This document shows positions 53,951-62,552 of a stretch of 64,000 nt of DNA, piece by piece. Source of the stretch: Candidatus Zhuqueibacterota bacterium (GTDB taxonomy: Bacteria; Zhuqueibacterota; Zhuqueibacteria; Zhuqueibacterales; Geothermadaptataceae); the NCBI GenBank assembly GCA_030950365.1, contig JAUZRQ010000014.1, positions 1 to 64,000 on the forward strand, written 5' to 3'. The notes below the pieces were generated by a model. It saw only the letters and a program-made list of their open reading frames with translations. It made no database searches and was not told where the DNA came from. Both the position numbers and the translations under genes were made by a program. Position 1 is the first letter of the stretch; the number at the start of each line of letters is the position of its first letter.

Positions 53951-55501
53951 ATGTTCAATAGCTACATCCGAGGCGCTGTGCACAAACTCATCATCGCCGG
54001 TTTCGGATTGATGTCCGTCCTCTCCTTGTCGGCCTGCGAAAAACGCAAACCCTACGACATCGTTATCCGCAACGGCCGGGTGCTGGATGGCACCGGCCTG
54101 CCGGCGCAGCGCATAGATATCGCCATCGCTGGCGATAAAATCGTGGCCATGGGCCGCATTGCAGGCAACCTGGCACCCAAAACCATCGATGCCGCCGGAC
54201 GAATTGTGGCTCCAGGATTCATCGATTTGCGCAACCACTCGGCGAAAAATCTGGCGCGCAGCCACAACGCCCGCATGCTGCTCAGCCAGGGCATCACCAC
54301 GGTCATGCTCAACGCCGATGGCGGCCCGCGGCAGGACATCTGGCCCCTGGCGGCGTTTCTGTTCCAGTTTGAAAAAGACCGGCCGGCGGTCAACGTGGCA
54401 GCGATGGTATCGCACAACACCCTGCGCCATCTGGCCATGCGAGATGGCGATTACGAGCGGCCGGCCACCAACGCGGAAATTGAGCTCATGGAAGAGCTAC
54501 TGCACAAGGCATTCCGCGATGGCGCTTATGGCCTATCCACCGATCTCGGCTACAGCTCCTCGGCCTACGCCGACGGCTTCGAGCTGGAGCGGCTGATCCG
54601 CCATGTGCGCGATCACAGCGGACTGGTCAGCGCCGCCCCGCGCGATCCGGTGCGAAAATTCTGGGCTTCGCTGGAAGAGCTCTATCAGCTCAGCCGCAAA
54701 ACTCTGCAACCGATTCTGGTGGGCCAGTTGCAGCGCGCTCCACGTTGGGTGTGGAAATTGCGGCAGCGCTGGCAAAAATACCTGGCCGACGACTCGCCGC
54801 TACTGTTGACCCTATTTCCGCAAACCCGCTGGTACGGCGAGATTTTAAATTTAGTGCCGCAAAATGAATTTTTCAACTGGCGTGAAGTGAGTTTGTCGCT
54901 GTATCGCCTCGGCGGCGCGCATCGCATCCGCATCGAAAGCATGCCAACGCGGCCCGATGCGGTTGGCAAAACCCTGCTCAGCTTTGCCAAACAGATCGAG
55001 CTGTCACCGCAGCGCGCATTCATGGAAATTGTCAAGGCGCACGGCGCGGTGGTGTCCATGCAAGCCATCCGCCGTGATCAACTGGCGTGGATTCTTCTCC
55101 AGCGCAATGTCATCCCCGTCACCGATGGCGGCCTGGATGTCACCATCCCCAATAGTAGTGCCGGCTTTGGCTATTTATTAGAAATGGTTGAAAAACAGTC
55201 GCTTTCTTTGCCTCGAATGGTGCACAAGCTCACCGGTTTTGCCGCCGGGCTGCTGCAACTCAAAAATCGTGGCCTACTGCGCCCCGGCTATCACGCCGAT
55301 ATCCTCATTTTCGATCCCACCGCCGTCACGGTGGATCACTCCGAAAACACACTGCTGCCGCCTGTTCGCGGCATGGAATGGATTCTGGTTAACGGCGAGA
55401 TCGTTCTCGAGCAGGGCCGCTGGACCCCGGCCCGACCCGGGCAGGTGCTCCGCTACAGCCACACCAGCGTTCGCGAACAGCGCGATATTGTGCCGAACTG
55501 A
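53951..55501 (+). CDS. Amidohydrolase-fold lipoprotein of the D-aminoacylase group, metal site altered
   Basis: 516 residues. The signal peptide ends LSAC (Cys29), so it is a lipoprotein. DIVIRNGRVLDGTG and the following GDKIVAMG are the N-terminal beta-sandwich of N-acyl-D-amino-acid deacylases, and HADILIFDP near the end closes it. The HxH metal motif after APGFID reads RNH (94-96), losing the first His, and the family HxR segment after the DLGY block reads SAAPRD. TDGG with the catalytic-position Asp is kept. Hydrolytic activity is doubtful; a binding role is possible. I start at the ATG at 53951 (GGAAG five bases before) rather than GTG 53939. Confidence 0.8.
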   Translation: MFNSYIRGAVHKLIIAGFGLMSVLSLSACEKRKPYDIVIRNGRVLDGTGLPAQRIDIAIAGDKIVAMGRIAGNLAPKTIDAAGRIVAPGFIDLRNHSAKNLARSHNARMLLSQGITTVMLNADGGPRQDIWPLAAFLFQFEKDRPAVNVAAMVSHNTLRHLAMRDGDYERPATNAEIELMEELLHKAFRDGAYGLSTDLGYSSSAYADGFELERLIRHVRDHSGLVSAAPRDPVRKFWASLEELYQLSRKTLQPILVGQLQRAPRWVWKLRQRWQKYLADDSPLLLTLFPQTRWYGEILNLVPQNEFFNWREVSLSLYRLGGAHRIRIESMPTRPDAVGKTLLSFAKQIELSPQRAFMEIVKAHGAVVSMQAIRRDQLAWILLQRNVIPVTDGGLDVTIPNSSAGFGYLLEMVEKQSLSLPRMVHKLTGFAAGLLQLKNRGLLRPGYHADILIFDPTAVTVDHSENTLLPPVRGMEWILVNGEIVLEQGRWTPARPGQVLRYSHTSVREQRDIVPN

Positions 55502-55520
55502 GGTGTCCTCTTTTCCTCCT

Positions 55521-55560
55521 TACTCTCCTCCTTCCCAAGTTAAACTTGGGGGGAGGAAGG
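55521..55560. repeat. AAGTTAAAC hairpin (copy 2)
   Basis: CCCAAGT/ACTTGGG with a TAA loop and an imperfect CCTCC/GGAGG extension. Same loop core as 23438-23482. Confidence 0.65.
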
Positions 55561-55565
55561 AACGT

Positions 55566-55633
55566 GCCGGATATGAGATTCCGGCATTTTTCATCCTTTC
55601 GCTTTCGCAAAAGGATGAAAAAGCCGGCATGAC
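55566..55633. repeat. GAGATTCCGGC hairpin repeat (copy 2)
   Basis: TATGAGATTCCGGCATTT, a stem CATCCTTT/AAAGGATG, then AAGCCGGCATGACAA. The outer blocks match 29350-29410 while the stem sequence differs. Confidence 0.65.
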
Positions 55634-55732
55634 AAAAAAGTAGTTAAATCATGTGTTTGTTTTGCTATCACGCGAAGGCCAAAATAGCGCGACGAAGGTA
55701 TGTACCCTCACCCACCTCCTCCTGATTTTTCA

Positions 55733-55770
55733 TATTCTCGTTCCAAAGTTAAACCTGGGAATGAGAAAAT
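55733..55770. repeat. AAGTTAAAC hairpin (copy 3)
   Basis: TTCTCGTTCC and GGGAATGAGAA pair around AAAGTTAAACC with one wobble. Third member of the family. Confidence 0.65.
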
Positions 55771-55850
55771 AGCGTCCACCGCTTTTTCTGCATCCGTGTT
55801 CCATACGCGTGCATCCGTGGCTAACACACCCTCATCAACCGACCTGCCCG

Positions 55851-57941
55851 TCACCACGTTTCCTGCGTCTGTAGCCGGGCCATACTGGGTTTCTTTTTCG
55901 CCAGTTCGAGCGACTCCCGGTAAAGCGCGTTCAAATCGCCCAGATCGACGCCGCTGCCCTCGCGGAAAAAAATGGGGATTTTGTGCAGTGGCGTATCCAG
56001 CCGGAGAAACGTATCGCCGTCGTACACATCCTCCGGGTTCCAGGCATCGCACCAGCGCGCACCCGGCGGCAAGTATAGCAAGCGCGACTTCTGCCCCTTT
56101 TGCCAGATCGCCGCCACAAGAATATCCTCCCCGTACAGATACGTGGCCCAGTCGAACCACGCCTCATTTTTCTCCGGATACAGCAGCAGCAGCGGCCGCA
56201 CCACCGGCACGCCCTCCTCATGCGCCTGTTTCGCCGCACGGTAGCTGTAATCGGCCAGCCGGTCGTGCAATTTGGCATACAGTCGCCATATGGCAATCAG
56301 CTCCGCGTCGTAATGCGGCTTTTTCGGCATATCCCAGAACGCCCGGTTTTCGGTCGGTCCGACTTCCATGATGGGCGTAAAGCAACTGAACGCCAGCCAG
56401 CGGGCGGTCACCTCGCGGTCGAAACCGCCCCAGTAGCCGCCGGTATCCGAGCCCCAGATGGGGAAGCCGATGAGCGAGGAACGCAGCGCCGCGATGATGG
56501 CCGCGCGCAGGCCCCACTCGCTGCCGCCGATGTCGCCGCCCCAGAACACGCCATAGCGTGAGCTGCCGAAATAACCGGCTCTCGGCATCAGCACGAAATC
56601 TTGCCCGCGCGCCCGGGCGAAGGCCTCGTAGGCGGCTTTTACATACAGCCGCGGATAATCGTTGCGCACCTCGCGCATGGTTTTGCCGTTGTACACCAGA
56701 AACCGCCGGTCCGCCGGCACCAGCTCTTCCGAGCGGTCCAGTTTGCAGCCATCCACACCAGCTTCGATGATTTTCTGCAGGCCAGTTTCCTGCCACCAGC
56801 GTGTAGCCTGCGGATTGGTGAAATCGATTAAAATGCGATCGGTGTGGTGCGCATTTTGACGGGAGTAATTAAAGCCTCGTTTCCGCGCTTCGGCGGCCAT
56901 ATCGCCCTGCACCCACGGCGCAATCCACAACAAAAACCGGATGTTTTTGCCATGCAGCCAGTCGATCATTTTTTTCGGCGCGGGTAGCCGCTGCGTGTCG
57001 AACTCAAAATCATCATAGCCGTAGCTGCCTTTCGCCCAGGGCCGATCCACCCAGTACACGCCGCACGGAATATCCAGCGCCTGCATCATCAAAATATCTT
57101 CAACCACCTGGCTGTTGTACGGTGCTTTGACCGGCGTGCCGTCGAAATACCTGGGCAAATGCTTGTGTTCATCACGCCAGCGCCACGGCCGGAAGGCCCA
57201 ATTTGGCGGCAGAAACGGCGGGCCGGACAGCAGATTGTATTTCTTCACCACATCCACCAGGGTTTCGCCGAATAGAAACCGGGCACGCAGAGCCGGCCCT
57301 TGGGCTACAATCGTCACGCGCTCGGAATCGGCGCGGCAGAAATCGATGGCCACGGGCCAGGTGCTCTCGATCCACAGCCCGTACGCTGCGGTGGACAGAA
57401 AAAACGGCGAATATAACGAAAGCGTCGGCTTCACCAGGGTGGTCACCTTCTGACCTCGCAAATCCATCGCGACGTCGATCCCCGGTTTCCAGCTCCGCTT
57501 CTGCGGACCGTCCACCACGCGCTCCATCACGCCGGTGAATTTTTCGGAAGTGTCTGCCACGATTTCAAAGCCCCACTGCAGAATGTCCGCATCCGGGGCG
57601 GCGCGCAACGACAGCGCCACATCCGCGTCATCGCGTAGCAGGCGCAGTTCTACCTGCCGGCCGCCGAGGTTTTGCCAGCGCGCGAACAGCACGCTTTTTT
57701 CGCGCACCAGTTCATCCGGCGCACCGGACAGATACACTTTGCCGTTGTCAGTTTCGTAAAAAAACGTGGCGCCGTTTTGGCTGCGCAGCTTGAGGGTTTT
57801 GCCGGTGAACGGATGCGAAATCTCCACGCTGACCGATTTTTCCGGACCGGACAGTTTAAGATCGAACTGAGCGGTTGCCGGCAACGCCGTCAGCCCCAGA
57901 GCCAGCATCATCCATGCCCACGTACCGCCTTTGCGTCGCAT
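55851..57941 (-). CDS. Glycoside hydrolase family 31 (alpha-glucosidase/xylosidase-like), exported
   Basis: 696 residues with a signal peptide ending PATAQ. The barrel has YDDFEFD, LLWIAPWVQGD, the nucleophile Asp402 in DGCKLDRSEEL, WGGDIGGSEWG with the acid/base Asp470, and WGSDTGGYWGG. These are GH31 blocks, so retaining alpha-glucosidase, alpha-xylosidase or related activity is expected, in the periplasm. The nucleophile segment KLDRSE differs from the common DMNE form, so specificity is uncertain. I start at the ATG at 57941, with GGAGG four bases before it; the frame continues to 58010. It follows mlaD by 83 bases on the same strand and may be read with the mla operon. Confidence 0.88.
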   Translation of the reverse strand: MRRKGGTWAWMMLALGLTALPATAQFDLKLSGPEKSVSVEISHPFTGKTLKLRSQNGATFFYETDNGKVYLSGAPDELVREKSVLFARWQNLGGRQVELRLLRDDADVALSLRAAPDADILQWGFEIVADTSEKFTGVMERVVDGPQKRSWKPGIDVAMDLRGQKVTTLVKPTLSLYSPFFLSTAAYGLWIESTWPVAIDFCRADSERVTIVAQGPALRARFLFGETLVDVVKKYNLLSGPPFLPPNWAFRPWRWRDEHKHLPRYFDGTPVKAPYNSQVVEDILMMQALDIPCGVYWVDRPWAKGSYGYDDFEFDTQRLPAPKKMIDWLHGKNIRFLLWIAPWVQGDMAAEARKRGFNYSRQNAHHTDRILIDFTNPQATRWWQETGLQKIIEAGVDGCKLDRSEELVPADRRFLVYNGKTMREVRNDYPRLYVKAAYEAFARARGQDFVLMPRAGYFGSSRYGVFWGGDIGGSEWGLRAAIIAALRSSLIGFPIWGSDTGGYWGGFDREVTARWLAFSCFTPIMEVGPTENRAFWDMPKKPHYDAELIAIWRLYAKLHDRLADYSYRAAKQAHEEGVPVVRPLLLLYPEKNEAWFDWATYLYGEDILVAAIWQKGQKSRLLYLPPGARWCDAWNPEDVYDGDTFLRLDTPLHKIPIFFREGSGVDLGDLNALYRESLELAKKKPSMARLQTQETW

Positions 57942-58024
57942 GTTCCCTCCCATGTTTGGATTCACTGAATATGCATTCATCGCGCGGTATGTCGTGAGGT
58001 GCCCGTCCACGGATGTCGCAGCGA

Positions 58025-59206
58025 CTAGCCTTGCTGCTTTTCCTGTTCCTGAAGCTGCTTCATCTGTTCGTCTATTCGCCTGCGCATTTCCTGCAGTTGC
58101 CGGGCCTGCCGGCGGAGCTCCTTTTCCTGCGCCTTCAGCCGCTTTTCGTACTCGCGCAGCTCGGCCTTGCGCTTTTCGTAATATTCCTCAAATTCGGTGC
58201 GGCTCCAGAATCCGCGACGCTCGAAATAGCCGCGAAACAGCCAGTTGTGTTTGAGCGCTTCCATGTTCTCGGCAAAACTCAGCATCCCCAGCCGGGTCAG
58301 CTTGCTGATGTCCACCAGCTCGTCGCTGAGCCGGGTCAGGGTCCAGATGACCGAATCCATCGCCGTAGGCCAGGTCGTATCGCTGATGGCGCGTCCTAGT
58401 AGCCCCTCGCCCGCGCTGATTTTGCGGAACAGGGCGTTCAGCGAATCGCGCGCCGCGGCGATGGCATCCACAGTGATATTGTGCAAGTCATCCCGGTAAA
58501 TCAGTGCGCCGAGGGTGCCCTGCCCGGATTGAATGCGCCGAATGATGGAATCGGTGGAGGCGGCCACGTGCTGCACCACCTGCCCCAGCCGGATGGTCTC
58601 GCGAAACATGGCCACGAACACGGAATCGCCCTTTTCGGTCATGTCGAGCATACGGTTGTAGAACGAATCGTCGTACACCAGCTTGCCAATGGTGCCGCGG
58701 CCGCTGTGAATCTGCGCGGTGATGCCGTCCAGGCTGCGGGTGACGGCGCGCATGTACTGCGCGGTCTCATCGAAACTTTCCAGAATGGCGCCGAGGGCGA
58801 TCGGGCTGCGGCTCTGAATGGTGTCGGCATCGGCGACCGACGGTGCCTGCAGCGAGCCGCCGGTGATGGCTAGAATTTTATCCCCGACCAGCCCCTCGGT
58901 CTGGATCACCGCCAGCGCGTCTTTTTTGATGAGCTTCTGCACATCCTTATCCAGCTTCAGCACCACTTCGACGCGGCCGCCGGGCTGCGCTGGCAAATGG
59001 ATCGATTCCACCACGCCGATGTCGATGCCGGACAGTCGCACGGGCGCGCCGCTGCGCAGGCCGGCCACATCGTCGAAATAGGTGTGCAGCACAAACGTTT
59101 CTTCGAAAATTTTTTCCTTCTGGCCGAGCAGAAAAATGCCGATGACGAAAATCAAAAATCCGCCCACGACAAACATGCCCAGCCAGAACAAATATCCGCG
59201 CTTCAT
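58025..59206 (-). CDS. mlaD: MlaD-family substrate-binding protein (MCE domain)
   Basis: 393 residues. One N-terminal anchor helix (about 8-28), then an MCE domain (DVAGLRSGAPVRLSGIDIGV onward, about 45-120). A long helical part follows and the last 55 residues are a Glu/Arg/Gln-rich coiled coil. It is much longer than E. coli MlaD (~180 residues), so it may span more of the periplasm, like PqiB/LetB-type or mycobacterial MCE proteins. It should carry phospholipid between membranes with MlaE/MlaF. Six bases after mlaF. Confidence 0.9.
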   Translation of the reverse strand: MKRGYLFWLGMFVVGGFLIFVIGIFLLGQKEKIFEETFVLHTYFDDVAGLRSGAPVRLSGIDIGVVESIHLPAQPGGRVEVVLKLDKDVQKLIKKDALAVIQTEGLVGDKILAITGGSLQAPSVADADTIQSRSPIALGAILESFDETAQYMRAVTRSLDGITAQIHSGRGTIGKLVYDDSFYNRMLDMTEKGDSVFVAMFRETIRLGQVVQHVAASTDSIIRRIQSGQGTLGALIYRDDLHNITVDAIAAARDSLNALFRKISAGEGLLGRAISDTTWPTAMDSVIWTLTRLSDELVDISKLTRLGMLSFAENMEALKHNWLFRGYFERRGFWSRTEFEEYYEKRKAELREYEKRLKAQEKELRRQARQLQEMRRRIDEQMKQLQEQEKQQG

Positions 59207-59212
59207 ATTCAG

Positions 59213-59947
59213 TTATCCCTCCAGATTCACCGCTGCGAGGTATTCCTGCACAAACGGGTGCTCAGTCTGTGCCACTTCGTCAAAGCGGCCGAACGCCACA
59301 ATCCGCCCCTGATACAGCACGGCGATACGGTCGCTGATGCGACGCGCGCTTTGCAAGCTGTGCGTGATCACTAGCGAAGTCACGCCCATGCGTTTTTTCA
59401 GTTCCATCATCAAATCTTCAATTTCCCGCGACGTGATCGGATCCAGGCCGCTGGTAGGCTCGTCGTACAGGATGATTTTCGGCTCCAGCACCAGAGCGCG
59501 CGCAATGCCCACGCGCTTTTGCATCCCGCCAGACAGCTCGGATGGATATTTGTGCAGCGCGGCCTCCACGCCCACGGTCTGCAATTTTTCATAAATAATC
59601 TGCCGCAGCCGGTCCGGCGCCACGCGCTGGTGGCGGGTGAGATGAAAAGCCAGGTTTTCTTCCACGGTCATGGAATCGTACAGCGCAGCGTTCTGGAACA
59701 CATAGCCGATTCGCCGCCGAAGCTGGTCCAGTTGCGCGGCCGACAGCGCCGTCACCTCCTGCCCGTCGAGGCGAATGGACCCGCGATCGGGCCGCAGAAG
59801 CCCGACCAGACATTTCAGCAGCACGCTTTTTCCCGAGCCGCTGCGGCCGAGAATGGCCACGGTTTCGCCGGCTTCCACCTGCAGCGAGACGCCGTTCAGC
59901 ACCGTTTGCGCGCCAAAGGCCTTGTACACCTGGTCGATGTCGATCAT
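59213..59947 (-). CDS. mlaF: Mla ABC transporter ATP-binding protein
   Basis: 244 residues. Walker A GRSGSGKSVLLK, Q-loop FQNAALYDSMTVEEN, signature LSGGMQKRVGIARAL, Walker B ILYDEPTSGLDP, and the switch His in VITHS. The DSMTVEEN Q-loop is typical of MlaF/Ttg2A. It powers MlaE. Its ATG shares one base with the mlaE stop. Confidence 0.95.
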   Translation of the reverse strand: MIDIDQVYKAFGAQTVLNGVSLQVEAGETVAILGRSGSGKSVLLKCLVGLLRPDRGSIRLDGQEVTALSAAQLDQLRRRIGYVFQNAALYDSMTVEENLAFHLTRHQRVAPDRLRQIIYEKLQTVGVEAALHKYPSELSGGMQKRVGIARALVLEPKIILYDEPTSGLDPITSREIEDLMMELKKRMGVTSLVITHSLQSARRISDRIAVLYQGRIVAFGRFDEVAQTEHPFVQEYLAAVNLEG

Positions 59948-60696
59948 CAGCCAAACAGAATCAGGGTTAATTTCACCAGCAGCACATCCGCTACGATGAC
60001 AAACAGTGACGACAACACCACCGCGATCATGGCGCTTTGGCCGACCCCGTGGGTGCCGTGCCGGGTGTAATAGCCGGTAAACGTGGCGATCGATCCGATG
60101 ATGAAACCGAAAACCGCCGTTTTGGCCACCGCCGGTAGCACTGTCTGAAGATCGATAAACCGGATGGCGGAATCGAAGTACAGTTTCAACGAAATATTTT
60201 GCTGGAAAAACATAATCACATAGCCGCCCATGAGAGCGAGAAAATCGGCGTAAATGGTCAGAATCGGCACCGCGATGAGGCAGGCCAGGATGCGCGTGCG
60301 CACCAGATAGCCGAACGGATACAGCGCCGCCACCTCCATGGCATCGATCTGCTCAGTGACGCGCATGGAGCCGAGCTGCGCCGCAATGCCGGCACCCACC
60401 CGGCCGGATACCACCAGCGCGGTAATGATCGGCCCGATTTCCCGCAGAACGGCCACGGCGATCATGCTAGGCAGTAGGCCGCGCCCGCCGAAGCGCGCCA
60501 GAGTGCTACTGGTCTGCATCGCCAGCACCATGCCAATGCTGAGTCCGGCTACCCCCACCAGCAGCAGCGATTTGCTGCCGATTTCGTGCGTCTGGCGCAG
60601 AGTTTCCAGGCCGTCCAGCGGCCGGCGCAGCAGCGAGCGAAAAAACTGCCTCACAAACAGCATGTACCGGCCCACCTGTTCGAACACGTCGTGCAT
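59947..60696 (-). CDS. mlaE: Mla ABC transporter permease
   Basis: 249 residues, five to six helices. Family marks: FFRSLLRRPLDGLETLRQTHEIG at the start (amphipathic), LREIGPIITALVVSGRVGAG and IAAQLGSMRVTEQIDAMEV in the middle, and FTGYYTRHGTHGVGQS near the end. Inner-membrane permease for phospholipid transport; first gene of mlaE-mlaF-mlaD. Confidence 0.95.
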   Translation of the reverse strand: MHDVFEQVGRYMLFVRQFFRSLLRRPLDGLETLRQTHEIGSKSLLLVGVAGLSIGMVLAMQTSSTLARFGGRGLLPSMIAVAVLREIGPIITALVVSGRVGAGIAAQLGSMRVTEQIDAMEVAALYPFGYLVRTRILACLIAVPILTIYADFLALMGGYVIMFFQQNISLKLYFDSAIRFIDLQTVLPAVAKTAVFGFIIGSIATFTGYYTRHGTHGVGQSAMIAVVLSSLFVIVADVLLVKLTLILFG

Positions 60697-61140
60697 ATTT
60701 TTTAATTGTGTGTTTATGGTATCAAATCAGAAAATGGGTAAACATTCAGTATATACAGCCATTTATCGCTCTGACTTTCAGCGGCCAAGAATCCGGTGTG
60801 TTTAGGCTATTTATCAATTCCCTTTCAGCAAAAGAATGTTCAATGGGCTTTTTCGGATCTACGGCTGCGTAAAAAAAGATTAAACAAAGCCTTCAAAAAC
60901 CTCGTCTCAGATTCTAGCATTTTGCAACCCCTACATCAAATTAATAAAATCAACCAGGCTTTGCAAATTACATCCTCCCAATGCTTTTACGAGGACAAAA
61001 GATTTTAAGAGTTTGCAATCCTTTTCAAAGTCCTTGCTTCTTTATTGAGAATTTTATATTTATTTTTGCCATGGAAATGCTTCCGAAAAGGTACACACTT
61101 AACCCAGGACAAACTGCTTTGCAGCATTGATATCGCAACG
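60697..61140. other. Divergent intergenic region
   Basis: 444 bases between mlaE and the response regulator. A 70-codon plus-strand frame at 60796-61008 lacks a ribosome site and is not called. TATTTTTG at 61061-61068 matches TAnnTTTG exactly. Confidence 0.45.
61061..61068 (+). promoter_or_regulatory. Possible -7 box (TATTTTTG) for the response regulator
   Basis: Exact TAnnTTTG, about 73 bases before the start codon. The nearest TTG upstream is at 24 bases, longer than the usual spacing, so the call is tentative. Confidence 0.3.
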
Positions 61141-61530
61141 ATGAAAAAACGCATCATGCTCATAGAGGATGAGGAGCTCTTTCAAGACCTTTTTAAGGAA
61201 ATTTTTACGCGGGAAAATTTCGAGATTATCTGCGTCTCTCAGGGGAAAGAAGCTCTGAACTATCCGAAACAGGATCTGTATATTGTGGATCTGGGGCTAC
61301 CCGGTATGAACGGCATGGAAACGCTGGCTGCGCTCAAAGCGCGGTTCGGGGAAAAGGTGCATGCCATCCTAATTACCGGCTATAACCCGGATACCGATGA
61401 ACGCATTCTGCGCGAGCATGGCATTTTTCAGGTGTTGCAAAAGCCCTTCAACATCGATGTGCTGAAAAAAGAAATTGCCGCGTTTTTCGAATCCCAGCCC
61501 CCAGCCGATCCAATTGTTAACAAATCTTGA
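61141..61530 (+). CDS. Receiver-only response regulator (CheY-like)
   Basis: 129 residues, one receiver domain. Acidic pair ED at 9-10 (MLIEDEE), phosphate-accepting Asp50 (LYIVDLGLPG), Thr in ITG, and Lys101 in QKPF. There is no output domain, so it acts by protein contact. No histidine kinase is nearby. I begin at the ATG at 61141 where the domain begins; no clear ribosome site. The frame is open upstream to 61045. Confidence 0.9.
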   Translation: MKKRIMLIEDEELFQDLFKEIFTRENFEIICVSQGKEALNYPKQDLYIVDLGLPGMNGMETLAALKARFGEKVHAILITGYNPDTDERILREHGIFQVLQKPFNIDVLKKEIAAFFESQPPADPIVNKS

Positions 61531-61698
61531 TTCGCTTTGCAGCCACAGCTCTCCGCAATTTTATCCCTCTGCAGATAAAACTTAAGAAACCGCTCAATAA
61601 GTTGAAATGGTTGCCGTATTTATTTATGGAGGTTCAATATTTTTAAAATTTTGTAAATTTTTGATTATCGCAACGGAATGCAACCCTGGAGAGCATCT

Positions 61699-62487
61699 AT
61701 GGAAGGACTGCTTCGCTTGATTATTGACTACCTCACAGACACCTTAAAATTTCTCGCCAAAACCACCTTCGCTCTGGCCCTGAGCCTGGTGGTGTTACAT
61801 CAATTGCCGCAAATTCACCGCACAGAATCTACCATCATCCTTGCTACCCAAAAAGGATCGGCCCTTTCAGAAGCGTTGCACTTATCATCCGACCGGCCCG
61901 TGCGTATCCAGCCCGCCGGTTTTGCGCCCGGAGAAGAGCCTGCCGAGTGGCTGAAAAAATTCATGCAGCGCGTCAAAAAAGCGCGCGAAGAGGTGCGGCG
62001 CAAGGCCATGGAACATTTGCGTGGCCGTTCGAAAACGACGCTGCAAGAAATCGGCTTTTTAAATATCCAGGTTTCCCCCAAAAGACGCCAGGAGCCACGG
62101 CAACCGACCGTACGCCGGTCATCGCACGACCAGCCGCAGGCACGCCGGCCACGGCGGCAGTCCATCGAAGAAGGCATTGCCTCGTTTTACGGTAAACGAT
62201 GGAACGGGCGCAAAACCGCCAATGGCGAAATTTTTAACGATGAAAAATACACCGCCGCACACAAAACTTTGCCCTTTGGCACGTTTGTGCGCGTGGTTCG
62301 GAAGGACAACGGCCGGTCAGTAGTGGTACGGATCAACGATCGAGGGCCGTTCAAGCCGGGCCGAATCATCGATCTCTCCACCGCCGGTGCCCGACGGCTC
62401 GGCATGCTCGAGGAAGGACTGGTCGAGGTGGCGATCTATCCGGCCACACTGGTTGATTTTCTCAAGCAATTTGAAAGACAGAATTAA
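61699..62487 (+). CDS. RlpA-like double-psi beta-barrel protein, membrane-anchored
   Basis: 262 residues. One N-terminal hydrophobic segment (about 22-38), a basic, disordered middle (about 90-155), and an RlpA-type double-psi barrel: GIASFYGKRWNGRKTANGE, AAHKTLPFG, VRINDRGPF with the catalytic-position Asp, and IIDLSTAGARRLGM. RlpA proteins are septal/pole lytic transglycosylases or peptidoglycan binders. There is no lipobox and no SPOR domain, unlike typical RlpA. GGAG is seven bases before the ATG at 61699. A 43-bp palindrome follows. Confidence 0.85.
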   Translation: MEGLLRLIIDYLTDTLKFLAKTTFALALSLVVLHQLPQIHRTESTIILATQKGSALSEALHLSSDRPVRIQPAGFAPGEEPAEWLKKFMQRVKKAREEVRRKAMEHLRGRSKTTLQEIGFLNIQVSPKRRQEPRQPTVRRSSHDQPQARRPRRQSIEEGIASFYGKRWNGRKTANGEIFNDEKYTAAHKTLPFGTFVRVVRKDNGRSVVVRINDRGPFKPGRIIDLSTAGARRLGMLEEGLVEVAIYPATLVDFLKQFERQN

Positions 62488-62492
62488 GCGAT

Positions 62493-62535
62493 ACAAGAGA
62501 CGCCAGGCACCTTGAAGGTGCCTGGCGTCTCTTGT
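62493..62535. repeat. 43-bp near-perfect palindrome between convergent genes
   Basis: Two 21-bp perfectly complementary arms (ACAAGAGACGCCAGGCACCTT and its complement) share a single central G. It starts six bases after the rlpA-like stop and ends 17 bases before the mrp stop, so it could act as a terminator for both. No T tract. Core shared with 52197-52219. Confidence 0.8.
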
Positions 62536-62552
62536 TAGTACTCGCTGACTGC

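Larger units (their letters stand above)
55502..55850. other. Gap filled with hairpin repeats
   Basis: 349 bases between convergent genes, with the repeats at 55521-55560, 55566-55633 and 55733-55770, then GCATCCGTG...GTGCATCCGTGGCTAA at 55790-55825, which resembles the interior of the long MITE-like family. No gene seen. Confidence 0.6.

Noticed and set aside
60796-61008. 70-codon plus-strand frame upstream of the response regulator
   Set aside because: No ribosome site and no conserved pattern; the region more likely holds promoters.
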